From: Lentisphaerae bacterium RIFOXYA12_64_32
GTDB lineage: Bacteria > Verrucomicrobiota > Lentisphaeria > Oligosphaerales > YB12-FULL-65-16
DNA length: 41,874 nt
Direction of reading: 5' to 3'
Assembly (NCBI GenBank): GCA_001803235.1
Contig: MHBL01000251.1
Span: forward strand, 1-41,874
Shown here: positions 34,701-41,874 of the stretch, in pieces
How the letters are laid out: the number at the start of each line of letters is the position of its first letter
How positions within the stretch are numbered: the first letter of the stretch is position 1
The notes under the pieces: generated by a model
What the model was told of the DNA's origin: nothing
Databases searched by the model: none
Seen by the model: the letters and a program-made list of their open reading frames with translations, nothing else
Translations under genes and position numbers: made by a program

Positions 34701-34783
34701 CGGACCGTGGGCACAGCGCCTAATTCCCCTCCATCCGCGAACTCAGGGCAGGTGCTGCCGGAACCGATTTCTCCGAACACCAA

Positions 34784-34804
34784 ACACTGAACGCTGAACA
34801 CTGA
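34784..34804. repeat. Short 7-base tandem repeat
   Basis: Three copies of a 7-base unit (ACACTGA, ACGCTGA, ACACTGA) stand just before the activase ATG. They cover the place where its ribosome site would be expected, and no clear AGGAGG-type site is visible. Confidence 0.4.
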
Positions 34805-34813
34805 AACCCGCCC

Positions 34814-35725
34814 ATGACTGGCCTCATCTTCGACATTCAGAAGTTCTCGATTCACGACGGCCCCGGCATCCGCACCACCGTTTTCCTCAAGGGCTGCCCG
34901 CTACGCTGCCGCTGGTGCCACAACCCGGAGTCCAACCAGACCTGCCGCGAGCTGTCTTTCATTCCAGACAAGTGCATCGGTTGCGGCTACTGCTTCAAAC
35001 ACTGCCCTCAACACGCACATCGGATGAACGGTGAACGGCACGAACTCGACCGCGAGGCGTGCCGTGTTTGCGGCGCCTGCGCACAAGGCTGCTATGCCCA
35101 GGCACTCGAAATCATCGGCCGCGATGTCACCGTCGAAGAGGTCATTGCCGAAGTCTTGCGCGACAAACCGTTTTACGAGACCTCCGGCGGCGGCATGACC
35201 GTCAGCGGCGGCGAACCTCTCATGCAGATCGATTTCACCGAAGCGTTGCTGGGCCAGGCCCGTGAAAACAAACTGCACTGCTGCGTCGAGACCTCTGGAA
35301 TCGGCCCGTTCCGCAACCTCGAACGTATCGCGCCCCTGGTCGACCTCTTCCTGTACGACATTAAAGAAACGGACAACGCCCGGCACATCGAATGCACCGG
35401 AGTGCCCAATGTCACGATCCTGGAGAACCTCCGGCGCCTGCACGACATGGAAAAGGATATCCTCCTACGCCTGCCCACCGTCCCCGGTGTCAACGACAGC
35501 GACGCACACTTCACCGCCCTCGCGGAACTGACGAAGCGCCTGCCGCGCCTGCTGGGCGCGGAAATCATGCCGTACCACCGGCTCGGCGAAAGCAAGCTGG
35601 ACCGGCTCGGCTACGACAAGACACCGCGCGCCGCCGCCGAACCACCCTCACCCGAGACCGTCGATGCCTGGATCGCCCGCCTCACCGCACTCGGCGTCCA
35701 CGTCGTCAACGAACGTCGCGCCTGA
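34814..35725 (+). CDS. Glycyl-radical enzyme activating enzyme (radical SAM)
   Basis: A 303-residue radical SAM protein of the PflA family. The SAM cluster motif is CPLRCRWC (Cys28, Cys32, Cys35). Two more 4Fe-4S clusters sit in a ferredoxin-like insert: Cys54/57/60/64 and Cys83/86/89/93. This two-cluster insert is typical of activases for enzymes other than classic pyruvate formate-lyase, such as diol dehydratase or hydroxyproline or other glycyl-radical partners. The enzyme makes the stable glycyl radical on a partner protein under anoxic conditions. No glycyl-radical enzyme is encoded in this window, so the partner is unknown. It indicates at least facultative anaerobic metabolism. Confidence 0.9.
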   Translation: MTGLIFDIQKFSIHDGPGIRTTVFLKGCPLRCRWCHNPESNQTCRELSFIPDKCIGCGYCFKHCPQHAHRMNGERHELDREACRVCGACAQGCYAQALEIIGRDVTVEEVIAEVLRDKPFYETSGGGMTVSGGEPLMQIDFTEALLGQARENKLHCCVETSGIGPFRNLERIAPLVDLFLYDIKETDNARHIECTGVPNVTILENLRRLHDMEKDILLRLPTVPGVNDSDAHFTALAELTKRLPRLLGAEIMPYHRLGESKLDRLGYDKTPRAAAEPPSPETVDAWIARLTALGVHVVNERRA

Positions 35726-36073
35726 AGCCCTTTGGCCACCGCACCCGCCTGAACACTTGAACCGACCCTTACCGCCGCGACGACTGCGCCGAGATGCAAG
35801 GCGACGGTGAACATGCCCACGAGGCGCGCCGGTGCGGTGTACCTCCTAATGCGTGAAAGGACGGATCGGCGACGCTCCCGCCGGGCGGCCCCCAACCCGG
35901 TCGACGACGGTCCTGCAAGGCGGTGATCGACGCTCTGCTCTCCTCAGAACGTCGACATCGGCCCCCAACGTCAGTCAGGCGCGCCACATCACTCGAGACC
36001 CCGCTCAGCTTAACTTCGGCGTTCGACGTTGGACGCTCGGATTTCGGCATTCCTACGTTGGGCGTCCCTGGCG
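35726..36073. other. Gene-free region between the activase and murF
   Basis: No reading frame looks real. The segment around 36012-36070 repeats short elements such as GGCGTTCGACGTTGGACGCT and TTTCGGCATT, as in low-complexity intergenic filler. No terminator with a T-tract was recognised for either convergent gene. Confidence 0.5.
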
Positions 36074-37498
36074 TCAGTGCCCCTTCCCCGAATCCCAGGG
36101 GAAGACCCGCTCCAACCGCACACCGCGCGAGCCTTTCACGAACACCCACTTGCCCGGCGCCACCGCTTCGGACAAATGCGCCGCTGCTTTCTCGGAATCG
36201 GGGAAGGTACGGATTCCGCGTCCACTCGCCGCCGCGCTCATCGCCGCCCCGACCAGGATCAACTCCGCGTCCGACAGGTTCTCGCTCACCCAGTCGAGCA
36301 ACTGACGATGCTCCGCGTCCGAGTTCTGGCCCAGTTCGCGCATGTCACCCAGGATCAAGAGCCGGTTGCCGGGCGGCGCAGCGGCGGTCACTTCGGCAAA
36401 CCACCGGAGTCCCGCCCGCATGCTGGCCGGGTTCGCGTTGTACGCGTCATCGAACCACTGCACCCCATTGTGCTCGCGCCGCGCCATGCGCATTCCGGGT
36501 ATGGCGCAGGCCTTGAGGCCGGCCACGATTTCATCCGGACTGAGCCCGATTGCCGTCGCCGCGGCGGCCGCCGCGGCCGCGTTGGATGCCTGGTGTTCAC
36601 CGCCCAGCAACCAGTCGAACGTGCGCTGCGTCCCGCCAGCCCGCCACGTGAGCGTGAGCCAGAAACGCTCGTCCCGGTATCCACCGTAGGCCACCCGCAC
36701 GTCGGCCGCGTCACCGCGCCCGAACGTCAGCGCCCGATGCGTTCCGGCCAGGTCCAGGAGCCGGTCGGCATGCGCTGCGTCGGCAGGATACACGACCATG
36801 CCGTCACTCACCGTTCCAGCTAGAATGCAGCCCTTCTCGCGGGCCACTCCCTCAAGATCCCCGAAAGCCTCCAGGTGCGCCGGACCTATGTTCGACACGA
36901 CCCCGACATAAGGCACCACCATGGACACGAGGGTAGCAATCTCACCCGTACGACTTGTGCCGAGTTCGAACACCGCCGCCCGGTGCTGCGAGGAAAGCCG
37001 CAGCAGGTTGCGCGGCACGCCAAAGTGATTGTTCGTGTTCCCGTCGGTCTTCAGCACCGCCCCCGGCCAGTGCTGCTCGAGAATGGACGCAATCATCTCT
37101 TTGGTACTGGTCTTGCCGCTACTGCCGGTAACGGCCACGACCTGCAGGTCAGGGCGCCGCAGGCGATGCACCCGCGCAAGCTGCTGGAACGTGACCAGGG
37201 TGTTGTCAACCTGCAAGCAGGCTACCCCGCGCTTGGTCAGCAGGGCCAGGATCGCGGACGCGGGGAGTTTCTCCACGCACACCGCCGCCGCGCCCGCGGT
37301 GACCGCCTGGGGAATGAACTGGTGCCCGTCGCTGAATTCGCCGCGGATCGCGACGAACAACGCACCCGGTTTCACCACGCGGCTGTCGTCCACGACCCCG
37401 GCGACCCGGAACTCACTCACCGCGCCCGGAGCCACCCGCCACGTGCCGCCGGTGACCCGCTCCAGTTCCACGCCGGTATAACAGACATCTTCACTCAT
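36074..37498 (-). CDS. murF: UDP-N-acetylmuramoyl-tripeptide--D-alanyl-D-alanine ligase
   Basis: A 474-residue Mur ligase that adds D-Ala-D-Ala to the peptidoglycan precursor. The ATP-binding motif is VTGSSGKT (residues 123-130), followed by TKEMIA. The NTNNHFGVP motif that separates MurF from MurE is present, and the central domain has SNIGPAHLEAFG. The C-terminal domain has DDAYNANPASM. Length and motif order match MurF. The ATG at 37498 is used because GGGGGA lies nine bases upstream. murF is not next to other cell-wall genes here. It shows that the organism makes peptidoglycan. Confidence 0.92.
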   Translation of the reverse strand: MSEDVCYTGVELERVTGGTWRVAPGAVSEFRVAGVVDDSRVVKPGALFVAIRGEFSDGHQFIPQAVTAGAAAVCVEKLPASAILALLTKRGVACLQVDNTLVTFQQLARVHRLRRPDLQVVAVTGSSGKTSTKEMIASILEQHWPGAVLKTDGNTNNHFGVPRNLLRLSSQHRAAVFELGTSRTGEIATLVSMVVPYVGVVSNIGPAHLEAFGDLEGVAREKGCILAGTVSDGMVVYPADAAHADRLLDLAGTHRALTFGRGDAADVRVAYGGYRDERFWLTLTWRAGGTQRTFDWLLGGEHQASNAAAAAAAATAIGLSPDEIVAGLKACAIPGMRMARREHNGVQWFDDAYNANPASMRAGLRWFAEVTAAAPPGNRLLILGDMRELGQNSDAEHRQLLDWVSENLSDAELILVGAAMSAAASGRGIRTFPDSEKAAAHLSEAVAPGKWVFVKGSRGVRLERVFPWDSGKGH

Positions 37499-37644
37499 TG
37501 AGACCATCCCCCATCGATCCACGACCGGAGCCGGGCAGGCGGGCATGAGCCACACCCTTCACCAGACCACAGGCCGGTGCCGGGAATATGCCCGACCCCG
37601 GAGGGAATGCAACCACCGCCACGGCGCGCCGTGTTTCCCCCCTC

Positions 37645-37673
37645 TTGCACAATGCCGCTCCGGCGTTTACTTT
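37645..37673 (+). promoter_or_regulatory. Candidate promoter for the second Gfo/Idh gene
   Basis: TTGCAC (37645-37650) and TACTTT (37668-37673) are separated by 17 bases, with the ATG at 37732. The spacing and the -10 sequence are the same as upstream of the TPR gene at 435-463. Confidence 0.4.
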
Positions 37674-37731
37674 CTCCGGTCGTGGGTTCTTACGAACACG
37701 TAGAGGGTTGTATCCAGGAAAGGTTTTCATC

Positions 37732-38745
37732 ATGGAAAGACTCAAGGTCGGTCTCTGCGGCTGTGGCGGCCTCGGCCGTGTGCATGCCGCCAATCTCGCT
37801 CAGATGGAAGACGTCGATGTGGTTGCCGTCTGCGACAAGCGCCCGGAACAGCTCGTCGCCAAGGATGTCACCATCAACATCAGCACCGGCGCCAAGGCTT
37901 TCGACATCACCAAGTGCCGCACGTACACGGACTTCGGCACCATGCTGCGGAAGGAGAAACTCGACGTCTTGGTCACCGCACTGCCCACCGATCTGCACGC
38001 CAAGATCGCCATCAAGGCCATGAATAACGGCATCAGCGTGTTCACCGAGAAGCCGATGGCCCTGACCTCGAAGCAGTGCACGTCCATGATCGCCGCGCGC
38101 GATAAGAACGGCGTGCAGTTCATGGTTGGCCAGTGCCTGCGCTTCTGGCCCGAATACGTGGCGCTGTACAACGCCATTCGCGACAAGACCTACGGCAAAC
38201 TCGAGTCGCTCACCATGACCCGCATCGCCGGCTACCCGAGCTGGTCCGCCGACAGCTGGTTCATGAACCACGAGCGCTCCGGCGCCGCCATCCTGGACAT
38301 GTCGCTGCACGACGTCGACTTCGCCATTCACTCGCTCGGCAAGCCGACGGCCCTGACCGCCGGCGGCTTCATCGGTCGCACCGGCGGCATCGACGACGTC
38401 GCCGCCATCTGGGACTACGACGGCTGCATGGTCAGCATCCGCTGCAGTTGGAAGGCCCAGGCCTTTGCCATGAGCTTCCAGGCGTTCTTCGAAACCGCGT
38501 CCATGGACTTCGGCATGGCCCCCGACCCGGCCCTGCGCCTGCGTCGCGCCGGCGCCACGGAGGACGAGAAGGTCCAGGTCGAGTCCGTCACCGGCTACGT
38601 CCGCGAACTGCAGTACTTCCTCGACTGCGTGCGCGGCAGGCACCCGAACACCGTCTGCTCGGCGGAAAGCACCCGCGACAGCATCGCCATGATCGAACTC
38701 GAGCGCAAGGCGATCAAAACCCACCGCTGGGTCAAGGTCGGCTGA
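37732..38745 (+). CDS. Gfo/Idh/MocA-family oxidoreductase (second copy)
   Basis: A 337-residue NAD(P)-dependent dehydrogenase. The N-terminal Rossmann motif is VGLCGCGGLGRVHA, the EKP motif occurs in FTEKPMAL, and the catalytic region contains AAILDMSLHDVD, where the usual D-x-x-x-H is retained. It differs clearly from the first and third members in this window, so these are not recent duplicates. Family members act on sugars, inositols and keto sugars, and the substrate here is unknown. The start at 37732 has AGGAAAGG upstream. A strong terminator follows at 38774, so it is transcribed alone, divergently from murF. Confidence 0.87.
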   Translation: MERLKVGLCGCGGLGRVHAANLAQMEDVDVVAVCDKRPEQLVAKDVTINISTGAKAFDITKCRTYTDFGTMLRKEKLDVLVTALPTDLHAKIAIKAMNNGISVFTEKPMALTSKQCTSMIAARDKNGVQFMVGQCLRFWPEYVALYNAIRDKTYGKLESLTMTRIAGYPSWSADSWFMNHERSGAAILDMSLHDVDFAIHSLGKPTALTAGGFIGRTGGIDDVAAIWDYDGCMVSIRCSWKAQAFAMSFQAFFETASMDFGMAPDPALRLRRAGATEDEKVQVESVTGYVRELQYFLDCVRGRHPNTVCSAESTRDSIAMIELERKAIKTHRWVKVG

Positions 38746-38773
38746 TAAACCTCACGTGCTCTCTGCTCTCAAC

Positions 38774-38813
38774 CAAGGCCACCCGCGGCGTGCCGCGGGT
38801 GGCCTTCTCGTTT
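38774..38813 (+). terminator. Strong rho-independent terminator of the Gfo/Idh gene
   Basis: AAGGCCACCCGCGGC (38774-38788) is followed by GT and then by its exact reverse complement (38791-38805), and then CTCGTTTT. The stem is about 14-15 bases with almost no loop, and it ends 68 bases after the stop codon region. Confidence 0.9.
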
Positions 38814-38847
38814 TGCCTCCGCACTCGACCTCTGACACGCTGCGGGT

Positions 38848-38985
38848 GAAGCGTCAGTCGCGGGTGCACGTCTGTCCGAGCCGCGCGTGTGAGCAAGCGG
38901 CCTCACCAGAGACCGCTCCCTAACCGTCGCGGCTCGGCCGCTATGTGCCCGTTGCGGTGCGTTTCCCACCCGCGACTGACGCTTC
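38848..38985. repeat. Nested inverted-repeat element upstream of vapBC
   Basis: GAAGCGTCAGTCGCGGGTG at 38848-38866 is matched exactly by its reverse complement at 38967-38985, 19 bases each. Inside, CCGAGCCGCG (38876-38885) pairs exactly with CGCGGCTCGG (38928-38937). Inside that, AGCGG (38896-38900) pairs with CCGCT (38913-38917). Three concentric stems in 138 bases fit a small structured element such as a MITE, a REP-like unit or a non-coding RNA. No target duplication or coding frame was recognised. Confidence 0.7.
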
Positions 38986-39007
38986 GCCGCTGCGGGACAG
39001 GTAGCCC

Positions 39008-39036
39008 TTGAAATCTGCCGCGGTGTGGCTTAAGGT
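39008..39036 (+). promoter_or_regulatory. Candidate promoter for the vapBC pair
   Basis: TTGAAA (39008-39013) and TAAGGT (39031-39036) are separated by 17 bases. The -10 is weak. The antitoxin ATG at 39067 follows AAGGAG. Confidence 0.35.
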
Positions 39037-39066
39037 AAGGCTGATGGATAAAGTAAGGAGTATACC

Positions 39067-39318
39067 ATGATTACATCTCAGCTAACAAGTAAGGGGCAGA
39101 CGACGATCCCACTGGCCGTGCGCAGAGCACTGCGACTCAACCCGCGCGATCGACTTGTGTACGAACTCGTGGGCGACGGCGTGACCCTGCATCCGCTCCG
39201 TGGCACGCTGTTCGACCACCGTGACTCCGTGAAACCCCGGCAGCACCCCGAGGACTTCGGCGCCGTGCGCCGCACGGTGAAACGCCGGATTGCAGCCCGC
39301 GTCGCACAGGAGGCATAA
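39067..39318 (+). CDS. vapB: AbrB-family antitoxin, VapB-like
   Basis: This 83-residue protein has the AbrB/MazE swapped-hairpin N-terminus (SQLTSKGQTTIPLAVRRALR, then GDRLVYELVGDGVTL-like strands). This region binds operator DNA. The C-terminal part (residues 50-83) is basic and would wrap the toxin. The ATG follows AAGGAG. The toxin gene starts three bases after the stop. Typical antitoxins of this type repress their own promoter when bound to the toxin. Confidence 0.88.
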   Translation: MITSQLTSKGQTTIPLAVRRALRLNPRDRLVYELVGDGVTLHPLRGTLFDHRDSVKPRQHPEDFGAVRRTVKRRIAARVAQEA

Positions 39319-39321
39319 CGG

Positions 39322-39723
39322 ATGTCGTGGTTCCTGGACACCAACGTACTGCTGCGGTTCCTAACCGGTGACGACAAGCAGAAGGCGTCTGCCTGCGCGG
39401 CGCTGTTCCAGCGCGCGGCGACTGGCGAGGTCGATCTCTTTGTCAGCGATGTCTGTATCGCGGAACTGGTGTGGACGCTCGACTCCTTCTATGAATTGCC
39501 CCGGGAGGAGATCGCCGACAAACTGGTCGCTGTGGCCAATACCCCTGGGTTCACCTTCACCGACGTGCATATCCTCCTCGATGCCACGGCGCGCTACCGC
39601 CAATTCAACGTCGACTTCGCTGATGCGTACCACGCCGCCTGCGCTCACGCCGCAGGAAAGAAGGTCTGTTCGTATGACCGCGACTTCGACCGGTTCGGCG
39701 ATGTCGAACGGGTGGAACCGTAG
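39322..39723 (+). CDS. vapC: PIN-domain toxin, VapC-like ribonuclease
   Basis: A 133-residue PIN nuclease. The acidic residues that bind Mg2+ are all visible: Asp6 in FLDTNVLLRF, Glu48 in IAELVW, Asp98/Asp101 in VDFADAYHAA and Asp119/Asp121 in YDRDFDRF. VapC toxins cut tRNA or rRNA and arrest growth when the antitoxin is degraded. The gene is three bases from the antitoxin stop, so the pair is an operon. The site it cuts is not deducible. The GTG-free ATG at 39322 fits the family N-terminus. Confidence 0.9.
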   Translation: MSWFLDTNVLLRFLTGDDKQKASACAALFQRAATGEVDLFVSDVCIAELVWTLDSFYELPREEIADKLVAVANTPGFTFTDVHILLDATARYRQFNVDFADAYHAACAHAAGKKVCSYDRDFDRFGDVERVEP

Positions 39724-39810
39724 CCGGGGTGGAACGTCTGTTGCAGATCGGATCCGCCCGTCCCAGGTGCTACCCCAGGCCGGCCCACGAGGACACGGGC
39801 GCTCCAAAAG

Positions 39811-39834
39811 AACCGCCGCTCGGGCCCCGCGGTT
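39811..39834 (-). terminator. Hairpin terminator of the TIGR04073-like gene
   Basis: On the minus strand the stop codon region forms AACCGC/GCGGTT with a 12-base GC-rich loop, followed by CTTTTGG. The stem overlaps the stop codon. Confidence 0.4.
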
Positions 39835-40444
39835 ACTTGCCGCCCGGCGCTGGCGTCGCCGTGCTTTGCAGGCCGTAGAGCGGGCGCAGTTGGTCGGCCG
39901 TCGGCAGGCTGGTGTATACTTCCCCGTTCGGGCCGACCCACGTCCCGCCGCCGCCGGGGCGCAGGACGACCGGCGTCTTGGAGCCGTTCGGGTTCACGAG
40001 CCAGACGGTCTGGGACGGCTCGACCATGACCGGAGCCGGGGGCGGGGGCCTCAGGGCGGGCACCAAAATCACGGGCTCAACCGGCGGCGGTCCCCACTTC
40101 TGGTCCCAGACGTAGTAGGGCATGGCCGGGCCGTACATGCCCTCGCCCGCTTGGCCCAGCGAGCACAGGTCCACGACGCCGGCGACGGCGCGGCCAACCG
40201 TCAAGCCGGCGCCCTCCAGTGCCCCCCACACGACCCCGAGCAGCGGGAACCTGGCCCCTTCGTACACGATGTTCCGGGGCAGTTCGACCCAGCCGGTGGC
40301 AATGTTCACCAGACCGCGCGAGAAGACCTGGCCCGCGGAAGGCACCGGCTTGCCCTGGTAGTCGACCCCGGCCGCTTGCGTGACGCCAGCCAGCGCCACC
40401 CAGGCGACACCACAGACGCAGACGAACGCATTCCACCTCTTCAT
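39833..40444 (-). CDS. Secreted protein resembling the TIGR04073 exosortase-associated family
   Basis: A 203-residue protein with a signal peptide (about residues 1-25). The next 85 residues (FSRGLVNIATGWVELPRN, then a G-rich stretch and GRAVAGVVDLCSLG) fit the TIGR04073 family, short secreted proteins associated with exosortase systems in Verrucomicrobiota, Lentisphaerota and relatives. The remaining 90 residues are Pro-rich, with VNPNGSKTPVVLRPGGGGTW and similar segments, an addition to the usual short family. The start at 40444 has AAGGAG seven bases upstream. No exosortase is encoded in this window, and I saw no PEP-CTERM sorting signal on this protein. The assignment is by motif recall and should be checked. 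Confidence 0.65.
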   Translation of the reverse strand: MKRWNAFVCVCGVAWVALAGVTQAAGVDYQGKPVPSAGQVFSRGLVNIATGWVELPRNIVYEGARFPLLGVVWGALEGAGLTVGRAVAGVVDLCSLGQAGEGMYGPAMPYYVWDQKWGPPPVEPVILVPALRPPPPAPVMVEPSQTVWLVNPNGSKTPVVLRPGGGGTWVGPNGEVYTSLPTADQLRPLYGLQSTATPAPGGK

Positions 40445-40480
40445 GTGTCGCTCCTTGTTCCGAATTGTACTCTCTTCCCC

Positions 40481-40502
40481 GTTCCCGTGCCCGTGCCCGA
40501 CG
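40481..40502. repeat. Short CCCGTG-type hexamer repeat
   Basis: TTCCCGTGCCCGTGCCCG lies just upstream of the TIGR04073-like gene. It resembles the CCCTGC hexamer array at the right edge of the window and may be of similar origin. Confidence 0.4.
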
Positions 40503-40676
40503 CCGCGGGTCACACGCCCTCGCGACCCCTCACTCGTCAATGAGACGTACGACTCAACGGTTTTGTTCGATCGGCAACCAGGCACGACCTGTGCAACAGG
40601 AGTCAATCTGCCACCAGCGGCCAAGGTGCGTGCCGCCAGTACACCGCCCGGCCCCCGGGCGGCCGGTGCGGACGAA

Positions 40677-41780
40677 TCACCGCCATGTCCGCGAATCCGG
40701 CACGGGCAGCCAGGCCGAGCCCTGGGCGATCGACTGTTGGCTGACCAGGCCGGGGAGCGTCATATCCATTGCCTCGTGGATGCCGATGGGCGGCGCCGTG
40801 CCATCGAGGACCGCGCGCACGAAGTCCTGCACTTCCAGGTAGTCGCCGCCGCCGTGGCCGGCCGCAAGCTGTTCTTTCGTGGGTTTCCGCCACTCCTCCG
40901 GCAGGAACTCGTCGGCCAGCGCCTCCAATGGCATCCACTCCTGCTTGGCCTTTTTCGACGCCAGCCAGATTTTCGGCTGGTCGCCCAGCCCGCGCGCGGC
41001 TTCGTAGCAGCCGTCGGTGCCCTGCAGGCTGTAGTAGGTCATGTTGTGCGGGCGGTTGGAGAGCATATCCAGGCGGACCTCGACCAGGCCGCCCTTCGCC
41101 ATGCGGCAGTGCATGATGGTGCTGTCTTCGTTCTCGTACTGGTCGCCGCGGGCGTCGGTGTAGTGATGGCCGCTACCGACGCAGCTCACGCTCACCACAC
41201 GCTCGCCCATCCACTGGTAGATCGGGCCCAGGCTGTGCGTGGGGTAGGTGCAGCCGTTGACGCCAGTCTGCCATTTCCGCCGCCAGCGCGTAATCTCGTT
41301 CAGTTCCTTCAGTTCGTGGAGGTAGGCGCCCTCGCCGAAGTACGTCGTGCCGAACAGCCCGCGCCGGGCGAGTTCGCGCACCAGCACGTTCGGCCGCATG
41401 TAGCAGTAGTTCTCCGCCATCATGTACTTGGCGCTGCTCCGGTTGCACGCACGCACCAGTTTCTGCGCCTCGTCCAGCGAGACCGCCGCCGGCACCTCGC
41501 TCATCACGTGGATGCCACGCTCGAGCGCCATCACACTCTGCGGTACGTGCAACGGCATCGGGGTGCCGATCAGCACCATGTCCAGGCCGGCCTTATCCAG
41601 CATCTCCTCACAGTCGGTGTAGACCTTTGAGACACCCACGTCCGCCGCGGTCTTCCGGACCCCCGCCTCGTTCAGGTCGCACAACGCTTCCAGCCGCGTG
41701 TGCGGATTGTGAACAAACGCGATGAAGAAGCTGCCGCCGCGCCCCGCCGCCCCAACGATGCCAACTTTGAGTACTCTCAT
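40677..41780 (-). CDS. Gfo/Idh/MocA-family oxidoreductase (third copy)
   Basis: This 367-residue dehydrogenase belongs to the Gfo/Idh/MocA superfamily but to a different branch from the other two. The Rossmann motif is VGIVGAAGRGGSFF, and the usual EKP is replaced by EVP (MSEVPAAVSL). Further typical segments are YPTHSLGPIYQWMG and GGGDYLEVQDFVRA. Relatives with the EVP variant are often called glycosidase-like or hydrolase-associated Gfo/Idh proteins. The ATG at 41780 has GGAG upstream. Immediately beyond the gene is a CCCTGC hexamer repeat. Confidence 0.82.
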   Translation of the reverse strand: MRVLKVGIVGAAGRGGSFFIAFVHNPHTRLEALCDLNEAGVRKTAADVGVSKVYTDCEEMLDKAGLDMVLIGTPMPLHVPQSVMALERGIHVMSEVPAAVSLDEAQKLVRACNRSSAKYMMAENYCYMRPNVLVRELARRGLFGTTYFGEGAYLHELKELNEITRWRRKWQTGVNGCTYPTHSLGPIYQWMGERVVSVSCVGSGHHYTDARGDQYENEDSTIMHCRMAKGGLVEVRLDMLSNRPHNMTYYSLQGTDGCYEAARGLGDQPKIWLASKKAKQEWMPLEALADEFLPEEWRKPTKEQLAAGHGGGDYLEVQDFVRAVLDGTAPPIGIHEAMDMTLPGLVSQQSIAQGSAWLPVPDSRTWR

Positions 41781-41813
41781 CTGTCACTCCATGTTGCCAA
41801 CCCATGCCGTATT

Positions 41814-41874
41814 CCCTGCCCCTGCCCCTGCCCCTGCCCCTGCCCCTGCCCCTGCCCCTGCCCCTGCCCCTGCC
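41814..41874. repeat. CCCTGC hexanucleotide tandem array, cut by the window edge
   Basis: About ten perfect copies of a 6-base unit (CCCTGC) fill 41814-41874 and run to the last base, so its true length is unknown. It lies upstream of the third Gfo/Idh gene, which starts at 41780 on the minus strand, in what would be the promoter region. Slippage in such an array could change expression. It could also mark an assembly break. Confidence 0.8.

Overview
This is a high-GC bacterial chromosomal segment, most likely from the PVC superphylum (Planctomycetota, Verrucomicrobiota, Lentisphaerota, Kiritimatiellota, Chlamydiota). Three features point there. One is a 714-residue GreA with a long N-terminal extension, the form known from Chlamydia. 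Another is a protein resembling the exosortase-associated TIGR04073 family. The third is the abundance of Gfo/Idh/MocA dehydrogenases together with a large ConA-like surface protein. Peptidoglycan and division genes (murF, ftsK, a rodZ-like gene) argue against a Chlamydia-like parasite. A free-living Lentisphaerota/Kiritimatiellota-like or planctomycete-like bacterium fits best, but the phylum is inferred from gene content only.

Layout. 1-0.5 kb: no gene, an inverted repeat and a promoter. 0.5-6.7 kb: small TPR protein, amidohydrolase, a potC remnant cut at a palindrome, a 919-aa multi-domain surface protein and a PEGA lipoprotein. 6.7-8.4 kb: tRNA-Gly(CCC) with its own promoter, then an rve-type transposase. 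8.5-11.5 kb: methyltransferase translationally coupled to a zinc-ribbon membrane protein, and a 6-phosphogluconolactonase-type lactonase. 11.6-17.4 kb: a sugar locus with a ThuA-like/Gfo-Idh pair divergent from an AraC regulator, followed by a DUF1028 protein and a secreted SGNH hydrolase. Copies of a REP-like inverted repeat flank this locus. 17.6-19.7 kb: ECF sigma factor, zinc-binding anti-sigma factor and a secreted helical protein. 20-25.2 kb: a hypothetical gene, then ftsK and a rodZ-like gene. 25.3-27 kb: a phosphomannose-isomerase homologue that has lost two metal ligands, then thiE. 27.1-30.2 kb: yajC and fused secDF. 30.5-35.7 kb: NtrC-type regulator, lipoprotein with a SecD-P1-head-like region, long greA and an orphan glycyl-radical activase. 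36-38.8 kb: murF divergent from a Gfo/Idh gene with a strong terminator. 38.8-39.7 kb: a nested inverted-repeat element next to a VapBC-type toxin-antitoxin pair. 39.8-41.9 kb: TIGR04073-like protein, a third Gfo/Idh gene, and a CCCTGC microsatellite running into the window edge.

How it fits together. The three Gfo/Idh enzymes, the ThuA-like protein, the lactonase, the SGNH hydrolase and the ConA-like protein suggest oxidative breakdown of complex or modified sugars, possibly through 3-keto sugars. YajC, SecDF, the lipoproteins, the ECF module and the surface proteins form an envelope and secretion theme. No CRISPR array, prophage or complete defence island was seen. The least ordinary items are the ligand-deficient ManA, the lipoprotein with a SecD-like periplasmic region, the RodZ-like protein with an internal HTH, the nested inverted repeat beside vapBC, and the REP-like family.
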